From contig JAVDKK010000001.1 in NCBI GenBank assembly GCA_030849945.1, forward strand, positions 1,860,001-1,924,000: 64,000 nt of DNA, read 5' to 3'. The stretch comes from Schauerella fraxinea. GTDB lineage: Bacteria > Pseudomonadota > Gammaproteobacteria > Burkholderiales > Burkholderiaceae_B. The notes below the pieces were generated by a model that worked only from the letters and a program-made list of their open reading frames with translations, had not been told where the DNA came from and did not search any database. Positions 9,337 through 18,287 of the stretch are shown piece after piece. Every line of letters begins with the position of its first letter. Within the stretch, counting starts at the first letter, position 1. A program made the translations under genes and the position numbers.

Positions 9337-10161
9337 ATGGCTCAACATATCGCGCGCAAGCGCTTCGGCCAGCATTTTCTGGTCGACGAAAGCATCACCG
9401 ACGGCATCGTCCGTGCCGTCGCGCCTGCGCGCGATGACCGTATCATCGAGATCGGCCCGGGGTTATCCGCGCTGACGCGTCCACTCCTGCAGCGGGTCGA
9501 TCATCTGCTCGCCGTCGAGATCGACCGCGATCTGGCGGCCAAGCTGCGCAATCAATATCCGCCCAATCGGCTCGAGGTGATCGAGGCCGATGCCCTGACG
9601 GTCGATTTCGGTCAGTTCGGCGATCGGCTGCGGGTGGTCGGCAATTTGCCGTACAACATCTCCAGCCCCATCCTGTTTCACTTGATGACGGTGGCCGATC
9701 GCATCCGCGACCAGCATTTCATGCTGCAACGTGAGGTGATCGATCGCATGGTGGCAGCACCTGGTGCGTCGGATTACGGTCGCCTGTCGGTGATGCTGCA
9801 GTCACGCTACCGCATGGAAAAACTTTTCGATGTGCCGCCCGAGGCCTTCGATCCGCCGCCGCGCGTGGTGTCGGCCGTGGTGCGCATGGTGCCGCTGCCC
9901 GAAGATCGGGTCAAAGCCAAGGACGCTGCGGCGCTCGAACAGGTGGTCGCACGCGCGTTCTCACAACGACGCAAGATGTTGCGCCGCGCCTTGGGCGACT
10001 GGGTGCCGCATATTCCCTGGGAAGCCCTCGGCATTCCGCCTACTGCACGTGCCGAAGAAGTGGGCGTCGACAAGTTTGTCGCCCTGGCTGACGTGTTGCT
10101 CGATCACGGGTTGGTTGGACGCGATCGTCCGCACAGCGCGGAACTCGATCCCACGGTTTGA
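9337..10161 (+). CDS. rsmA: 16S rRNA adenine(1518/1519)-N6,N6-dimethyltransferase
   Basis: A 274-residue KsgA/RsmA. Motifs are GQHFL (11-15), the SAM-binding EIGPGLSALT (38-47), acidic EIDRD (61-65) and the catalytic NLPYNISS (103-110). It dimethylates two adjacent adenines in helix 45 of 16S rRNA as a late step in small-subunit assembly. The ATG at 9337 was chosen because the preceding in-frame residues are not family-like. It follows surA by 19 bp on the same strand; pdxA, which sits between these genes in some proteobacteria, is absent here. Confidence 0.95.
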   Translation: MAQHIARKRFGQHFLVDESITDGIVRAVAPARDDRIIEIGPGLSALTRPLLQRVDHLLAVEIDRDLAAKLRNQYPPNRLEVIEADALTVDFGQFGDRLRVVGNLPYNISSPILFHLMTVADRIRDQHFMLQREVIDRMVAAPGASDYGRLSVMLQSRYRMEKLFDVPPEAFDPPPRVVSAVVRMVPLPEDRVKAKDAAALEQVVARAFSQRRKMLRRALGDWVPHIPWEALGIPPTARAEEVGVDKFVALADVLLDHGLVGRDRPHSAELDPTV

Positions 10162-10166
10162 GGGGG

Positions 10167-10284
10167 CATGGCGGTCAACGTCCCATGACAATTAGCGGCT
10201 CGTGGCATTCATCGGCTCATGACATTAACGGCTCTTGGCAGTTAACGGCTCATGGCGGTTGACAGCTTATGACGGTTGACCGCT
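10167..10284 (+). repeat. Seven-copy degenerate 17-bp tandem repeat
   Basis: Seven consecutive units start at 10167, 10184, 10201, 10218, 10234, 10251 and 10268; all are 17 bp except the fourth (16 bp). A rough consensus is CATGGCNNTTAACGGCT. The array begins five bases after the rsmA stop and fills over half of the 209-bp gap to the convergent gene at 10371. No two units are identical, so this is an old, diverged array. It encodes no supported protein. Confidence 0.85.
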
Positions 10285-10307
10285 GATTCTCAGCGGCTGC
10301 CGTCTCT

Positions 10308-10322
10308 CTTGGCGTTGCCAAG
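10308..10322. terminator. Small hairpin next to the tandem array
   Basis: CTTGGC at 10308-10313 pairs with GCCAAG at 10317-10322 around a 3-base loop. There is no T-tract. It may contribute to termination between convergent rsmA and the downstream transporter-like gene, but support is weak. Confidence 0.25.
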
Positions 10323-10370
10323 CGTCTGCCAAGCGAAGGTGATCGTGCCGGGCGCTTACCGTAAATCGGC

Positions 10371-11600
10371 CTAGCCAAAAAACCAGTAGCACACGCCGAT
10401 CGAAGCGAGCATCCCGGCCAGATCGGAGAGCAATGCGCAACCGACCGCGTGGCGCACACGCGATATCCCAACCGCACCGAAATACACGGCCACCACGTAG
10501 AAGGTGGTTTCGGTGCTGCCTTGCAGGATGGCGGAGAGCAGGGCCGGAAAGCTGTCCACCCCGAAGTGCGACATCGCCTCAAGCATCATCGCGCGCGACG
10601 CGCTACCGGAGAACGGTCTCATCAGCGCCGTGGGCAGCGCATCCACAAAGCGGGTGTCCCACCCCAACTGTGTGACCGACCACCGGATGCCGTCCAGAAA
10701 CAAGTCCAACGCGCCCGATTCGCGCAGCACACCCACCGCGCACAGCATCGCCACCAGATACGGCAAGAGGCTTTTTGCAATGTCGAAACCTTCCTTGGCC
10801 CCTTCTACGAATTGCTCGTAAACCTTGACGCGGCGCCACGCGCCCACCGTCAAGAACGCAATGATGATCCCGAAGAGGGTAAGGTTGCCCAGAAGCGACG
10901 ATAGGGCGGTGATGGCGGTGGCCGACAAACCGGCCAGCAACGCCATGAACCCGCCGACGATAAGCGCGCCGCCGCCCAACCACGCCAGTACCACGGGATC
11001 CTGCAGGCGCAGGCGCTGGCAGTACGCGACTGCCAACAGGGCAGCGAGCGTGGAGGCCGATGTGGCAAGCAGGATGGGCAGAAAAATCATTGCCGGATCG
11101 GCGGCGCCTTGCTGCGCGCGATACATGAACAAGGTGACCGGCAGCAGGGTCAACGATGACGTGTTGAGCACCAGAAACAGGATCTGCGCATTGGTCGCAG
11201 TGTCAGGCGTGGGGTTGAGTTTCTGCAGTTCGCGCATGGCGCGCAGACCGATCGGCGTGGCGGCGTTGTCCAGGCCCAGGCCGTTGGCCGCGAAGTTCAG
11301 CGTGATCAGCCCGATCGCCGGATGGTTGCGTGGCACGCCGGGCATGAGCCGGGCGAAGAGGGGGCCCAGAAATCGTGCCAGCCATTCCACCAGACCGGCA
11401 GCTTCGGCAATCCGCAAGAAGCCCAGCCACAACGTGAGCGTACCGAACATCAGCACCATCACTTCCACCGACAGCCGAGCCATATCGAAAAGGCTCGTGA
11501 CCATTCCGGCAAAAACGTTGGCGTCGCCCAGGATCAACCAACGGCCCAGAGCCGAGACGGCAGCGATCAGGAAAAAAGCGAGCCAGAGAATATTGAGCAT
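10371..11600 (-). CDS. Nucleoside-recognition (Gate) domain membrane protein, SpmA-SpmB fusion type
   Basis: A polytopic membrane protein of about 409 residues from the ATG at 11600; the frame extends to a TTG at 11618. Two Gate-type repeats are visible. The N-terminal half has NFAANGLGLDNAATPIGL, typical of SpmA-like proteins. The C-terminal half has RPFSGSASRAMM and ILQGSTETTFYV, typical of SpmB-like proteins. In Bacillus these are separate proteins of spore maturation; in non-sporulating proteobacteria the fused form is common, and its substrate is unknown, with nucleoside or small-molecule transport suggested. It appears to be a single-gene unit, convergent with rsmA. Confidence 0.8.
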   Translation of the reverse strand: MLNILWLAFFLIAAVSALGRWLILGDANVFAGMVTSLFDMARLSVEVMVLMFGTLTLWLGFLRIAEAAGLVEWLARFLGPLFARLMPGVPRNHPAIGLITLNFAANGLGLDNAATPIGLRAMRELQKLNPTPDTATNAQILFLVLNTSSLTLLPVTLFMYRAQQGAADPAMIFLPILLATSASTLAALLAVAYCQRLRLQDPVVLAWLGGGALIVGGFMALLAGLSATAITALSSLLGNLTLFGIIIAFLTVGAWRRVKVYEQFVEGAKEGFDIAKSLLPYLVAMLCAVGVLRESGALDLFLDGIRWSVTQLGWDTRFVDALPTALMRPFSGSASRAMMLEAMSHFGVDSFPALLSAILQGSTETTFYVVAVYFGAVGISRVRHAVGCALLSDLAGMLASIGVCYWFFG

Positions 11601-11735
11601 CGAAAGGCGGAGGGGCAATAAAGGCGCGTGGAAGCTGCGTCATTGTGTCAGAAAACGCCTACGGATCGGCTACGATAGGGCAACCCGTAAAAATAAACGG
11701 TCGGCCTAGAGCCGGTTCAAACCAGGAGACAACAA

Positions 11736-12707
11736 ATGATCAAGAAGTGGTGTTCCATTGTGGCCATCGCAGCTGTGGCAGGCATGCCCGGCGCAGCATT
11801 CGCTCAAGACTTTCCGAACAAGCCGATCCGTTTGATCGTGCCGTTCACCCCGGGCGGCGGCACCGATTTCCTGTCGCGCGCCGTGGGCAACAAAATGGGC
11901 GACACCAAAGGCTGGACTGTCGTCGTCGAGAACAAGGCGGGTGCCGGCGGCACGATCGGCATCAACGAAGCCATTCGCGGCGAAGCCACCGGTTACGAAA
12001 TGGTGATGGGCCAGCTCGATAATCTCGTGGTCGCCCCGCTGCTCTATAAGCAAGTCACCTACAACGCCGAGCGCGACCTGATGCCGGTAGCCGCGGTAGC
12101 GGATTCGCCCGTGGTGCTGGTCACCAATGCCGCCTCCCCCTACAAAACGCTTGATGATGTGGTCAAAGCGGCCAAGGCCGCGCCGGGCACGGTCACCTAC
12201 GCTTCGGCCGGTACCGGCACTGTGCCGCATCTGGTGATGGAGATTTTCCAAACGGCCGCCGGGATCAAGATCAACCACATTCCGTACAAGGGTTCGGCGC
12301 CTGCGGTCGCTGACGTGTTGGGCGGGCAGGTGGCCTTGCTGTCGACGTCCGTGCCGTCGGCGCTGGCGCAGATCCAGGCCGGTAAGTTGCGCGCGATCGC
12401 CGTTACCTCGGCCAAGCGCAGCGCCACGTTGCCGGATGTGCCCACGATTGCCGAATCCGGCTACAAGGATTTCGACTACAGCGTCTGGTATGCCTTGTTC
12501 GTACCCAAGAACTCGCCTAAGGACGTGATCGCCATTTTGAACAAGAAGGTCAATGACATCCTTGCCATGCCGGCCACGCAAAAGCTGATGGCGGACCAAG
12601 GTGTGGAAACGCGCCCGGGCACGCCCGAAGATCTGGGCAAGCGTCTGAAGGAAGACAACGCCAAATGGCGTGAGGTGGTGGCCAAATCGGGCGTGACGGT
12701 CGACTGA
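11736..12707 (+). CDS. Bug-family tripartite tricarboxylate transporter substrate-binding protein
   Basis: A 323-residue periplasmic receptor with a signal peptide (about 1-23, ending AFA) preceded by a good ribosome site (CCAGGAGA). The mature start DFPNKPIRLIVPFTPGGGTD is diagnostic of the Bug family. These proteins bind carboxylates and other small organic solutes for TctAB membrane partners. No tctA or tctB is next to it, as is usual for the expanded Bug families of Bordetella and relatives, so it may be an orphan receptor. Neighbouring LysR, CoA-transferase and lyase genes suggest an organic acid ligand; this is inference. Confidence 0.9.
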   Translation: MIKKWCSIVAIAAVAGMPGAAFAQDFPNKPIRLIVPFTPGGGTDFLSRAVGNKMGDTKGWTVVVENKAGAGGTIGINEAIRGEATGYEMVMGQLDNLVVAPLLYKQVTYNAERDLMPVAAVADSPVVLVTNAASPYKTLDDVVKAAKAAPGTVTYASAGTGTVPHLVMEIFQTAAGIKINHIPYKGSAPAVADVLGGQVALLSTSVPSALAQIQAGKLRAIAVTSAKRSATLPDVPTIAESGYKDFDYSVWYALFVPKNSPKDVIAILNKKVNDILAMPATQKLMADQGVETRPGTPEDLGKRLKEDNAKWREVVAKSGVTVD

Positions 12708-12919
12708 TCGTCAGTGATGGGTAGCCGGCGCATCAACAGGATCGAAGCGATGTCCTGCGACGCGCCGGTGAGCGTATTGGCGATGCTTCTTTACGGCCGA
12801 CTCCCGCGCGAGCCCATCGCGCGTTTCAAGTCCTGGGCTGCGGATGGGCGATCGAATGTGCCAAACGCGGCCGAGCGCCATCCGCGCCACGATACGGCTC
12901 ACCCGACTGGCCAATAGCG

Positions 12920-13873
12920 ATGCGGCTTAATCTCTACTCACTGCAGTTGTTCGTGGCCGTCGTGGAAGAAGGCACGATCGCGGGCGCGGCCGAGCGCGAG
13001 CACATCGCGGCATCGGCGCTCAGCAAGCGGATCTCCGAGCTCGAACGCGCTGTGGATACGCCGCTTCTCACCCGTCGCGCACGGGGGGTGGAACCCACGG
13101 CCGCCGGCAGAATTCTGGCCCGCGGCGCGCGCCTGCTGTTGCACCATGCAGACGATCTTTCCACTGAGCTGCAGCATTTCGCGCTGGGCGCATCGGGGCA
13201 TGTGCGCATCGCCGCCAACCTCTCTTCGCTCACGCAATTTTTGCCTGCCGATCTGAAACGCTTTACCGAAGCCCATCCGCGCATCCAGCTGGATCTGGAA
13301 GAGCGGGTAAGCCATGTGGTCACGCGCATGGTGGCCGACAACGCCGCCGATATCGGCATCTATACCGACGCGGCCGACGACGGCGCGTTGGAAGTGTTTC
13401 CGTATCGGCGCGATCGAATGGTGCTGGTCACGCGTAGCGATCATCCGCTTGCAGGGGCCGACGCTGTCGCGTTTGCGCAAACACTGCCGTTCCCGTACGT
13501 GGGCATGCATCCCGGCAGCGCCGGTAACGACCAGTTGCTGCGCGCCGCCGAAGCCGCGGGCAGCGCGCTCACCATGCATTTCCAGGTCACGTCATACGAC
13601 GCCATGATCTCGATGATCAAGGCCGGCCTGGGTATCGGCGTGATGCCGCGCGATGCGACCGCTTTGTTCGCTGACGATGGGTTGTCCTTCATGGCGCTGA
13701 ACGATGCGTGGGCCAACCGGCAATTGAAGCTCTGCGTGCGATCCAAGGCAGCGCTGACCAGCGCCGCGCGGCGTCTCTTGGACCATCTTTGTGCGGCGGC
13801 TGCAGATGATTTGGATGGCTCCCCCAAGTTGGCCATCGGCGCAGTGCCGTCCAGTTCGGCGGCGGCAACGTGA
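12920..13873 (+). CDS. LysR-family transcriptional regulator
   Basis: A 317-residue LysR-type regulator with an N-terminal winged helix-turn-helix (about 3-62) and a C-terminal effector-binding domain (about 90-300). It lies on the same strand as the Bug receptor 212 bp upstream and probably controls genes of this organic-acid region. The intervening 212 bp holds no convincing gene. The inducer cannot be read from the sequence. Confidence 0.88.
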   Translation: MRLNLYSLQLFVAVVEEGTIAGAAEREHIAASALSKRISELERAVDTPLLTRRARGVEPTAAGRILARGARLLLHHADDLSTELQHFALGASGHVRIAANLSSLTQFLPADLKRFTEAHPRIQLDLEERVSHVVTRMVADNAADIGIYTDAADDGALEVFPYRRDRMVLVTRSDHPLAGADAVAFAQTLPFPYVGMHPGSAGNDQLLRAAEAAGSALTMHFQVTSYDAMISMIKAGLGIGVMPRDATALFADDGLSFMALNDAWANRQLKLCVRSKAALTSAARRLLDHLCAAAADDLDGSPKLAIGAVPSSSAAAT

Positions 13874-13922
13874 GCGTCAGCGGATCGCGCGCGCCGTGCA
13901 TAGGGCTTGGGGTGATCATGCG

Positions 13923-14303
13923 TTATTCGACATTTTTCTCGTAACCCGCCAAAGCGGCTTTCACTGTTGCGTTGTCCGCATAGTGGCGACGCAGCGTGGC
14001 GAGTCGGGCGTCGGTGCCTCTGCAGGTTTGCTCCAGTTTGCTTTGAAGGCTTTCAGCGCGCGCCTCGTCGTCACCGGGATCCTCGCCTCGGAAATGATCG
14101 CACTGATCGCGGCCGGCGATAAACGACACCACATCTGCCGGCAGCGCTGATGGGGCCGGTTTGCCGGCATGATCGCCACGAGATGCGCCGGGCTGTTGTG
14201 CCAATGCCGGAGCGTTGCCGGCAAAGAGCATGAAGCCGATGAGTATGAGCTTCGGCAGACATCGCCAGTGTCGGGAGAGTGGCGCCATGAAAGGGTTTTC
14301 CAT
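13923..14303 (-). CDS. Small secreted protein of unknown function
   Basis: A 126-residue protein with an N-terminal signal sequence (hydrophobic core about 17-30, cleavage near ALA-QQ) and a compact mature domain. The mature part has a conserved-looking core around FIAGRDQCDHFRGEDP and a second Cys in EQTCRGTDARL, so the two cysteines could form a disulfide in the periplasm. I recall similar uncharacterised proteins in Burkholderiales and Pseudomonas, but no function. It starts seven bases after the end of the CoA-transferase gene on the same strand and may be cotranscribed. A later start at residue 6 (14288) is possible. Confidence 0.65.
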   Translation of the reverse strand: MENPFMAPLSRHWRCLPKLILIGFMLFAGNAPALAQQPGASRGDHAGKPAPSALPADVVSFIAGRDQCDHFRGEDPGDDEARAESLQSKLEQTCRGTDARLATLRRHYADNATVKAALAGYEKNVE

Positions 14304-14309
14304 CTGTCT

Positions 14310-15470
14310 CTATTGAATTGACGCGATCGCCGATTCGTCGTAGCCCGTTTCCCGCAAGATGTCGGCGGTGTCGGCGCCCAGGTCGGGTGCGGGATGGCGG
14401 ATGCCGCAAGGGGCTTGGGAAAACTTGATGGGGAAGCCGTTCATGCGCACGGTGCCGTGGCCCGGATGGGGCACGTCGAGCACCATTTCCTGCGATTGAA
14501 TCTGCGGATCGCTGTACACCTCGGCGAGCGACATCACCGTGCCGCACGGCACGCCCGCACGATTCAATACCTCGATCCAGTGCGACTTGGGATGGTGTTG
14601 CGTGACGGCGTTGATCGCGGCATTGATCTGCGCGCGATGCTTGACGCGCGCGGCGTTATTGGCAAAGCGCGGATCGTCGTGCAGATGCGTCAAGCCGAGT
14701 GCCGTCAGCAGTTTTCCGTACACCATGTCGTTGGAGGGGGCGACGGCAATATCGCCATCGAAGGCGGTAAACAATCCATACGGCGCCACGAGCGGATGGT
14801 CGTTGCCGGTGGTCGGCGCCTGCTCGCCGGTGGCAAGAAAATTGGCACTGGCAAAGGCGCCGTAACTCAGCAACGAGTCGACGAGCGACGCGCACACGCG
14901 CTCACCTTGACCAGTTTGCGTGCGGCGAAAGAGGGCAGCCACGGTGCCCAGTGCGGCGTACGTGCCGGCAACGGTGTCGCTGATCGGCAGGCCGCTGCGC
15001 ATGGGGCCAGTGTCGGGCGTGCCATTCATGCTCATGAAACCGCTCATGGCTTGCGCGATGAAATCGAAGGCGGGCCGCTTGGCGTAGGGGCCGGTCTCGC
15101 CGAACCCATTGATGCTCGTATGAATGATCCGGGGCGACAATGCGTTCAGCGTGTCCCAGTCCAAGCCCATGGCATCCATCACGCCGGGCCGGAAGTTATC
15201 GATCACGACATCGGCGGTTTGCAGCAAATGCTTGAGCGCCGCCATGCCTTCCGTGCTGCGCAGGTCGAGCTTTACCGAGCGCTTGTTGCGGTTGCACGCA
15301 GCGAAGTACCAGCTCATGCCCTCCAGGATGACACCCTGCTGGCGTACGGGGTCGCCCTCGGGCGGTTCGACCTTGATGACGTCCGCGCCCATGTCCGCCA
15401 ACAGCATGGAGCAGAAGGGTCCCGAAATGATGCGCGTCAGATCGACGACGCGAATGCCTGTGAGTTGCAT
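14310..15470 (-). CDS. CaiB/BaiF (family III) CoA-transferase
   Basis: A 386-residue class III CoA-transferase starting at the ATG at 15470 (MQLTGIRVVDLTRIISGPF). The N-terminal Rossmann-like region carries DMGADVIKVEPPEGDPVR, and the expected catalytic Asp lies in the segment AFDFIAQAMSGFMS. Such enzymes move CoA between carboxylic acids, often succinyl-CoA to a C5 or C6 acid. It is divergent from an HMG-CoA-lyase-family gene, so activation of an acid followed by carbon-carbon cleavage of its CoA ester is a sensible joint role (for example a citramalate or hydroxymethylglutarate-like substrate). The exact substrate is not determinable. Confidence 0.88.
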   Translation of the reverse strand: MQLTGIRVVDLTRIISGPFCSMLLADMGADVIKVEPPEGDPVRQQGVILEGMSWYFAACNRNKRSVKLDLRSTEGMAALKHLLQTADVVIDNFRPGVMDAMGLDWDTLNALSPRIIHTSINGFGETGPYAKRPAFDFIAQAMSGFMSMNGTPDTGPMRSGLPISDTVAGTYAALGTVAALFRRTQTGQGERVCASLVDSLLSYGAFASANFLATGEQAPTTGNDHPLVAPYGLFTAFDGDIAVAPSNDMVYGKLLTALGLTHLHDDPRFANNAARVKHRAQINAAINAVTQHHPKSHWIEVLNRAGVPCGTVMSLAEVYSDPQIQSQEMVLDVPHPGHGTVRMNGFPIKFSQAPCGIRHPAPDLGADTADILRETGYDESAIASIQ

Positions 15471-15700
15471 GCCTGTCCTTGAGTGCGGGGCGGGAAGAAA
15501 CGTCTGGCGCTGGCGCTGTGTGTGGCCGGCAGCCGAATCTCGACCGCGATGACGGCATGGTGGCATGTCGCACCCGGCGCTGTCTCGTCGTATTTCTACG
15601 CCCTTGCGTCGCGGGGCGCGATGGCACCGTCGTAAAACGGCACTGGATCGGATCGGCGATCGTTCGTATGCTGAGACGTCGATACATTCGAGAGTTGATC

Positions 15701-16645
15701 ATGTCCATAGCCTATCCTCGCCACGTCGTGTTGACCGAAGTCGGCATGCGCGACGGCCTCCAGATGGAGCACACCTTCGTGCCCACCGAGACCAAAATCG
15801 CCATGATCAACGACTTGATCGCCACGGGGCTGACGCATCTTGAAGTGACGTCTTTCGTCTCGCCCAAAGCCGTACCGCAACTGCGCGATGCCGCCGAGGT
15901 ACTCGCGGGCGTAGATCGTCGCGCCGAAGTGACGCTGTCGGTCTTGGCGCCCAACGTCAAAGGGATCGAGCGGGCGCTGGCGGCGCGAGCCGACGGGGTG
16001 GTGGTGTTCCTGTCCGCGTCCGAGAGCCACAATCAGAAAAACCTCAATCGCAGCATCGAACGGTCGCTTGGCGATATGCGCGACGCTGCGGCTGCGACCC
16101 GCGGTTCGGGCGTACAAGTGCAAGGCGCGATTGCCGTCGCTTTTGGGTGTCCCTTCGAAGGGGACGTCCCCGTCGAACGCGTGCTCGAGATTGCGCACCG
16201 GTTTGCATCGTTGGGCTTTGACGGCATCACGCTGGGCGATACCACGGGAATGGCCACCCCGCCCGTCGTGCGCCGCACGGTCGAGGCGCTGCGTGCCGAA
16301 CTTCCCGATATGCCGCTTACCCTGCATTTTCACAATACGCGCGGTCTGGGCCTGGTCAACGTGATGGAAGGCTTGCAACTCGGCATCGACGCATTCGAAT
16401 CCTCGCTGGGTGGTATCGGCGGCTGTCCGTTTGCACCGGGTGCGACGGGCAATATCTGCACTGAGGATACGGTTCACCTGTTGCACGCCTTAGGTATCGA
16501 TACCGGCGTGGATCTGGATGCCTTGCTGGGCGTTGCCGCCCGTTTGGAAACGGTGCTGGCGCGGCCATTGCCCGGGCAGGTGCTCCGGTCGGGTCCGCGG
16601 TTGCGGCGCTATGGCCTGGAGGAGCAAGCGGCGGCCGTGGGCTGA
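15701..16645 (+). CDS. Hydroxymethylglutaryl-CoA lyase family protein
   Basis: A 314-residue TIM-barrel lyase of the HMG-CoA lyase / DRE-TIM family. Visible are RDGLQ (17-21), the acid/metal-binding region TLGDTTGMA, HFHNTRG (metal-binding His pair) and the active-site loop GGIGGCPFAPGATGN with its Cys. These enzymes cleave HMG-CoA to acetyl-CoA plus acetoacetate; close relatives act on other 3-hydroxyacyl-CoAs such as citramalyl-CoA. The ATG at 15701 was chosen because upstream in-frame sequence is not family-like. The 230-bp gap to the divergent CoA-transferase must hold both promoters. Confidence 0.9.
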   Translation: MSIAYPRHVVLTEVGMRDGLQMEHTFVPTETKIAMINDLIATGLTHLEVTSFVSPKAVPQLRDAAEVLAGVDRRAEVTLSVLAPNVKGIERALAARADGVVVFLSASESHNQKNLNRSIERSLGDMRDAAAATRGSGVQVQGAIAVAFGCPFEGDVPVERVLEIAHRFASLGFDGITLGDTTGMATPPVVRRTVEALRAELPDMPLTLHFHNTRGLGLVNVMEGLQLGIDAFESSLGGIGGCPFAPGATGNICTEDTVHLLHALGIDTGVDLDALLGVAARLETVLARPLPGQVLRSGPRLRRYGLEEQAAAVG

Positions 16646-16826
16646 TCCTTCCGCTTGTCCGATTTTTTCCGTTCTGTCATCGATGATTGCGTGAACCCTT
16701 TCTATACTTGAGGGGTCGTAGAAGCTAAGTCATCGGGTGTGCGGCGCACGCGAACCGTCGCAAACCCTCGATTTGGCGACGGCGATGAGGCGTATGCTCT
16801 CCCTGTCACAACGGAAAGGCGAAACA

Positions 16827-18287
16827 ATGCTTGAAGGATGCCCCGACCGGCTCGATCTGGTCATATTCGGCGGCAACGGCGATTTGTCGATGCGCAAACT
16901 GCTGCCAGCCCTCTACATCTGTCATCGCGACGAGAATCTGCCCGCGCATGGCCGTATCGCCTGTGTGGGCCGCAACGATTTCGACGATGCGGCGTTTCAG
17001 GCCTTCGTGGAATCGCAAGCCCGGCCGTTCGTGGACGACAGCACCTATGACGAGGCGGTGTGGAAGGCCTTCCTGCAACGCCTGCATTTCATTCGCGTGG
17101 ACGCGACCAAGCCCGAGGATTACGCCACGCTGGGCGCCTGGCTTGCGCCAGACACGCTGCGGATCTTTTTCCTGGCCACATCCTCCGATCTCTTCATTCC
17201 CATCTGCGATAACCTGGCCGCTGCCGAGCTGATCCTTAAGGATAGCCGTCTGTTGCTCGAAAAACCGCTGGGTAAAGATATCGCCTCGGCGCGCGAGATC
17301 AATGCTGCCGCCGACCGCTATTTCGACGAGTCGCGCATCTATCGCATCGATCACTACCTGGGCAAGGAAACGGTCCAGAATCTGATGGCATTGCGCTTTG
17401 GTAACTCCATCTTCGAACCGCTCTGGCGTGCACCTACGATCCGCAACGTGCAGATCACCGTGTCCGAAACGGTGGGTGTCGGCACGCGCGGCGGGTTTTA
17501 CGACCGTGCCGGCGCGTTGCGCGACATGGTGCAGAACCACCTGCTGCAATTGCTTTGCATCGTGGCCATGGAGCCGCCGGCTCAGCTCGATTCCGACGCC
17601 GTGCGCGACGAAAAAATCAAGGTGCTGCGATCGCTCAGTCCGATGTCGCTGGCCGACATTTCGCGCTGGACGGTGCGTGGCCAGTACGCAGCCGGGTCGG
17701 AGCAGGGCGAGGCGGTGCCGGGTTATCTGGACGAGAAAGGCATTCCCGCCGATAGCAATACCGAAACGTTCGTGGCGCTGCGCGCGCATGTCAACACCTG
17801 GCGTTGGGCCAATGTGCCGTTCTTCCTGCGCACGGGCAAGCGCATGCCGCAGCGCGTGTCCGAGATCGTGATCAATTTCGCCGACGTTCCGTATTCGATC
17901 TTTTCCAGCCAGGCGATTCTGCGTCCCAATCGGCTGGTGATCAGCTTGCAACGCAATGAGGCCGTGAAGCTGCAGATGATGGCGAAGGTGCCGGGCGATG
18001 GCATGCGCCTCAAACCGGTCAACCTCGATTTCGACTTCAACGACGAGTTCACCTCGCGTCGGGCAGATGCCTACGAGCGGCTGTTATTGGATTTGATCCG
18101 CGGCCGGCAAACGCTCTTCATTCGTCGCGACGAAACCGAAGCGGCGTGGTCGTGGGTCGAGCCTATCCTGCGCGGTTGGCAACAGTTGGGCGATCGGCCA
18201 CGGCCGTACAACGCCGGTACGTGGGGCCCGGCAGCATCGTCATCGCTGATGGCTTCTGAAGGCACGCAATGGGCGGAGGAACTGTGA
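16827..18287 (+). CDS. zwf: Glucose-6-phosphate 1-dehydrogenase
   Basis: A 486-residue enzyme oxidising glucose 6-phosphate to 6-phosphogluconolactone with NAD(P)+. The nucleotide-binding motif reads GGNGDLS (15-21; the family norm is GASGDL or GATGDL), with EKPLG at 145-149 and the active-site signature RIDHYLGKE at 173-181. The start at 16827 follows GGAAAGGCG. First gene of a zwf-pgl-edd unit feeding the Entner-Doudoroff pathway and NADPH supply. Confidence 0.96.
   Translation: MLEGCPDRLDLVIFGGNGDLSMRKLLPALYICHRDENLPAHGRIACVGRNDFDDAAFQAFVESQARPFVDDSTYDEAVWKAFLQRLHFIRVDATKPEDYATLGAWLAPDTLRIFFLATSSDLFIPICDNLAAAELILKDSRLLLEKPLGKDIASAREINAAADRYFDESRIYRIDHYLGKETVQNLMALRFGNSIFEPLWRAPTIRNVQITVSETVGVGTRGGFYDRAGALRDMVQNHLLQLLCIVAMEPPAQLDSDAVRDEKIKVLRSLSPMSLADISRWTVRGQYAAGSEQGEAVPGYLDEKGIPADSNTETFVALRAHVNTWRWANVPFFLRTGKRMPQRVSEIVINFADVPYSIFSSQAILRPNRLVISLQRNEAVKLQMMAKVPGDGMRLKPVNLDFDFNDEFTSRRADAYERLLLDLIRGRQTLFIRRDETEAAWSWVEPILRGWQQLGDRPRPYNAGTWGPAASSSLMASEGTQWAEEL

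Noticed and set aside
10167..10284. Possible CRISPR array
   Set aside because: Units are contiguous without spacers and diverged from one another; there are no cas genes nearby.
12714..12917. A 67-codon frame between the Bug receptor and LysR genes
   Set aside because: No ribosome site, no motif, and a similar frame exists on the other strand; composition looks non-coding.
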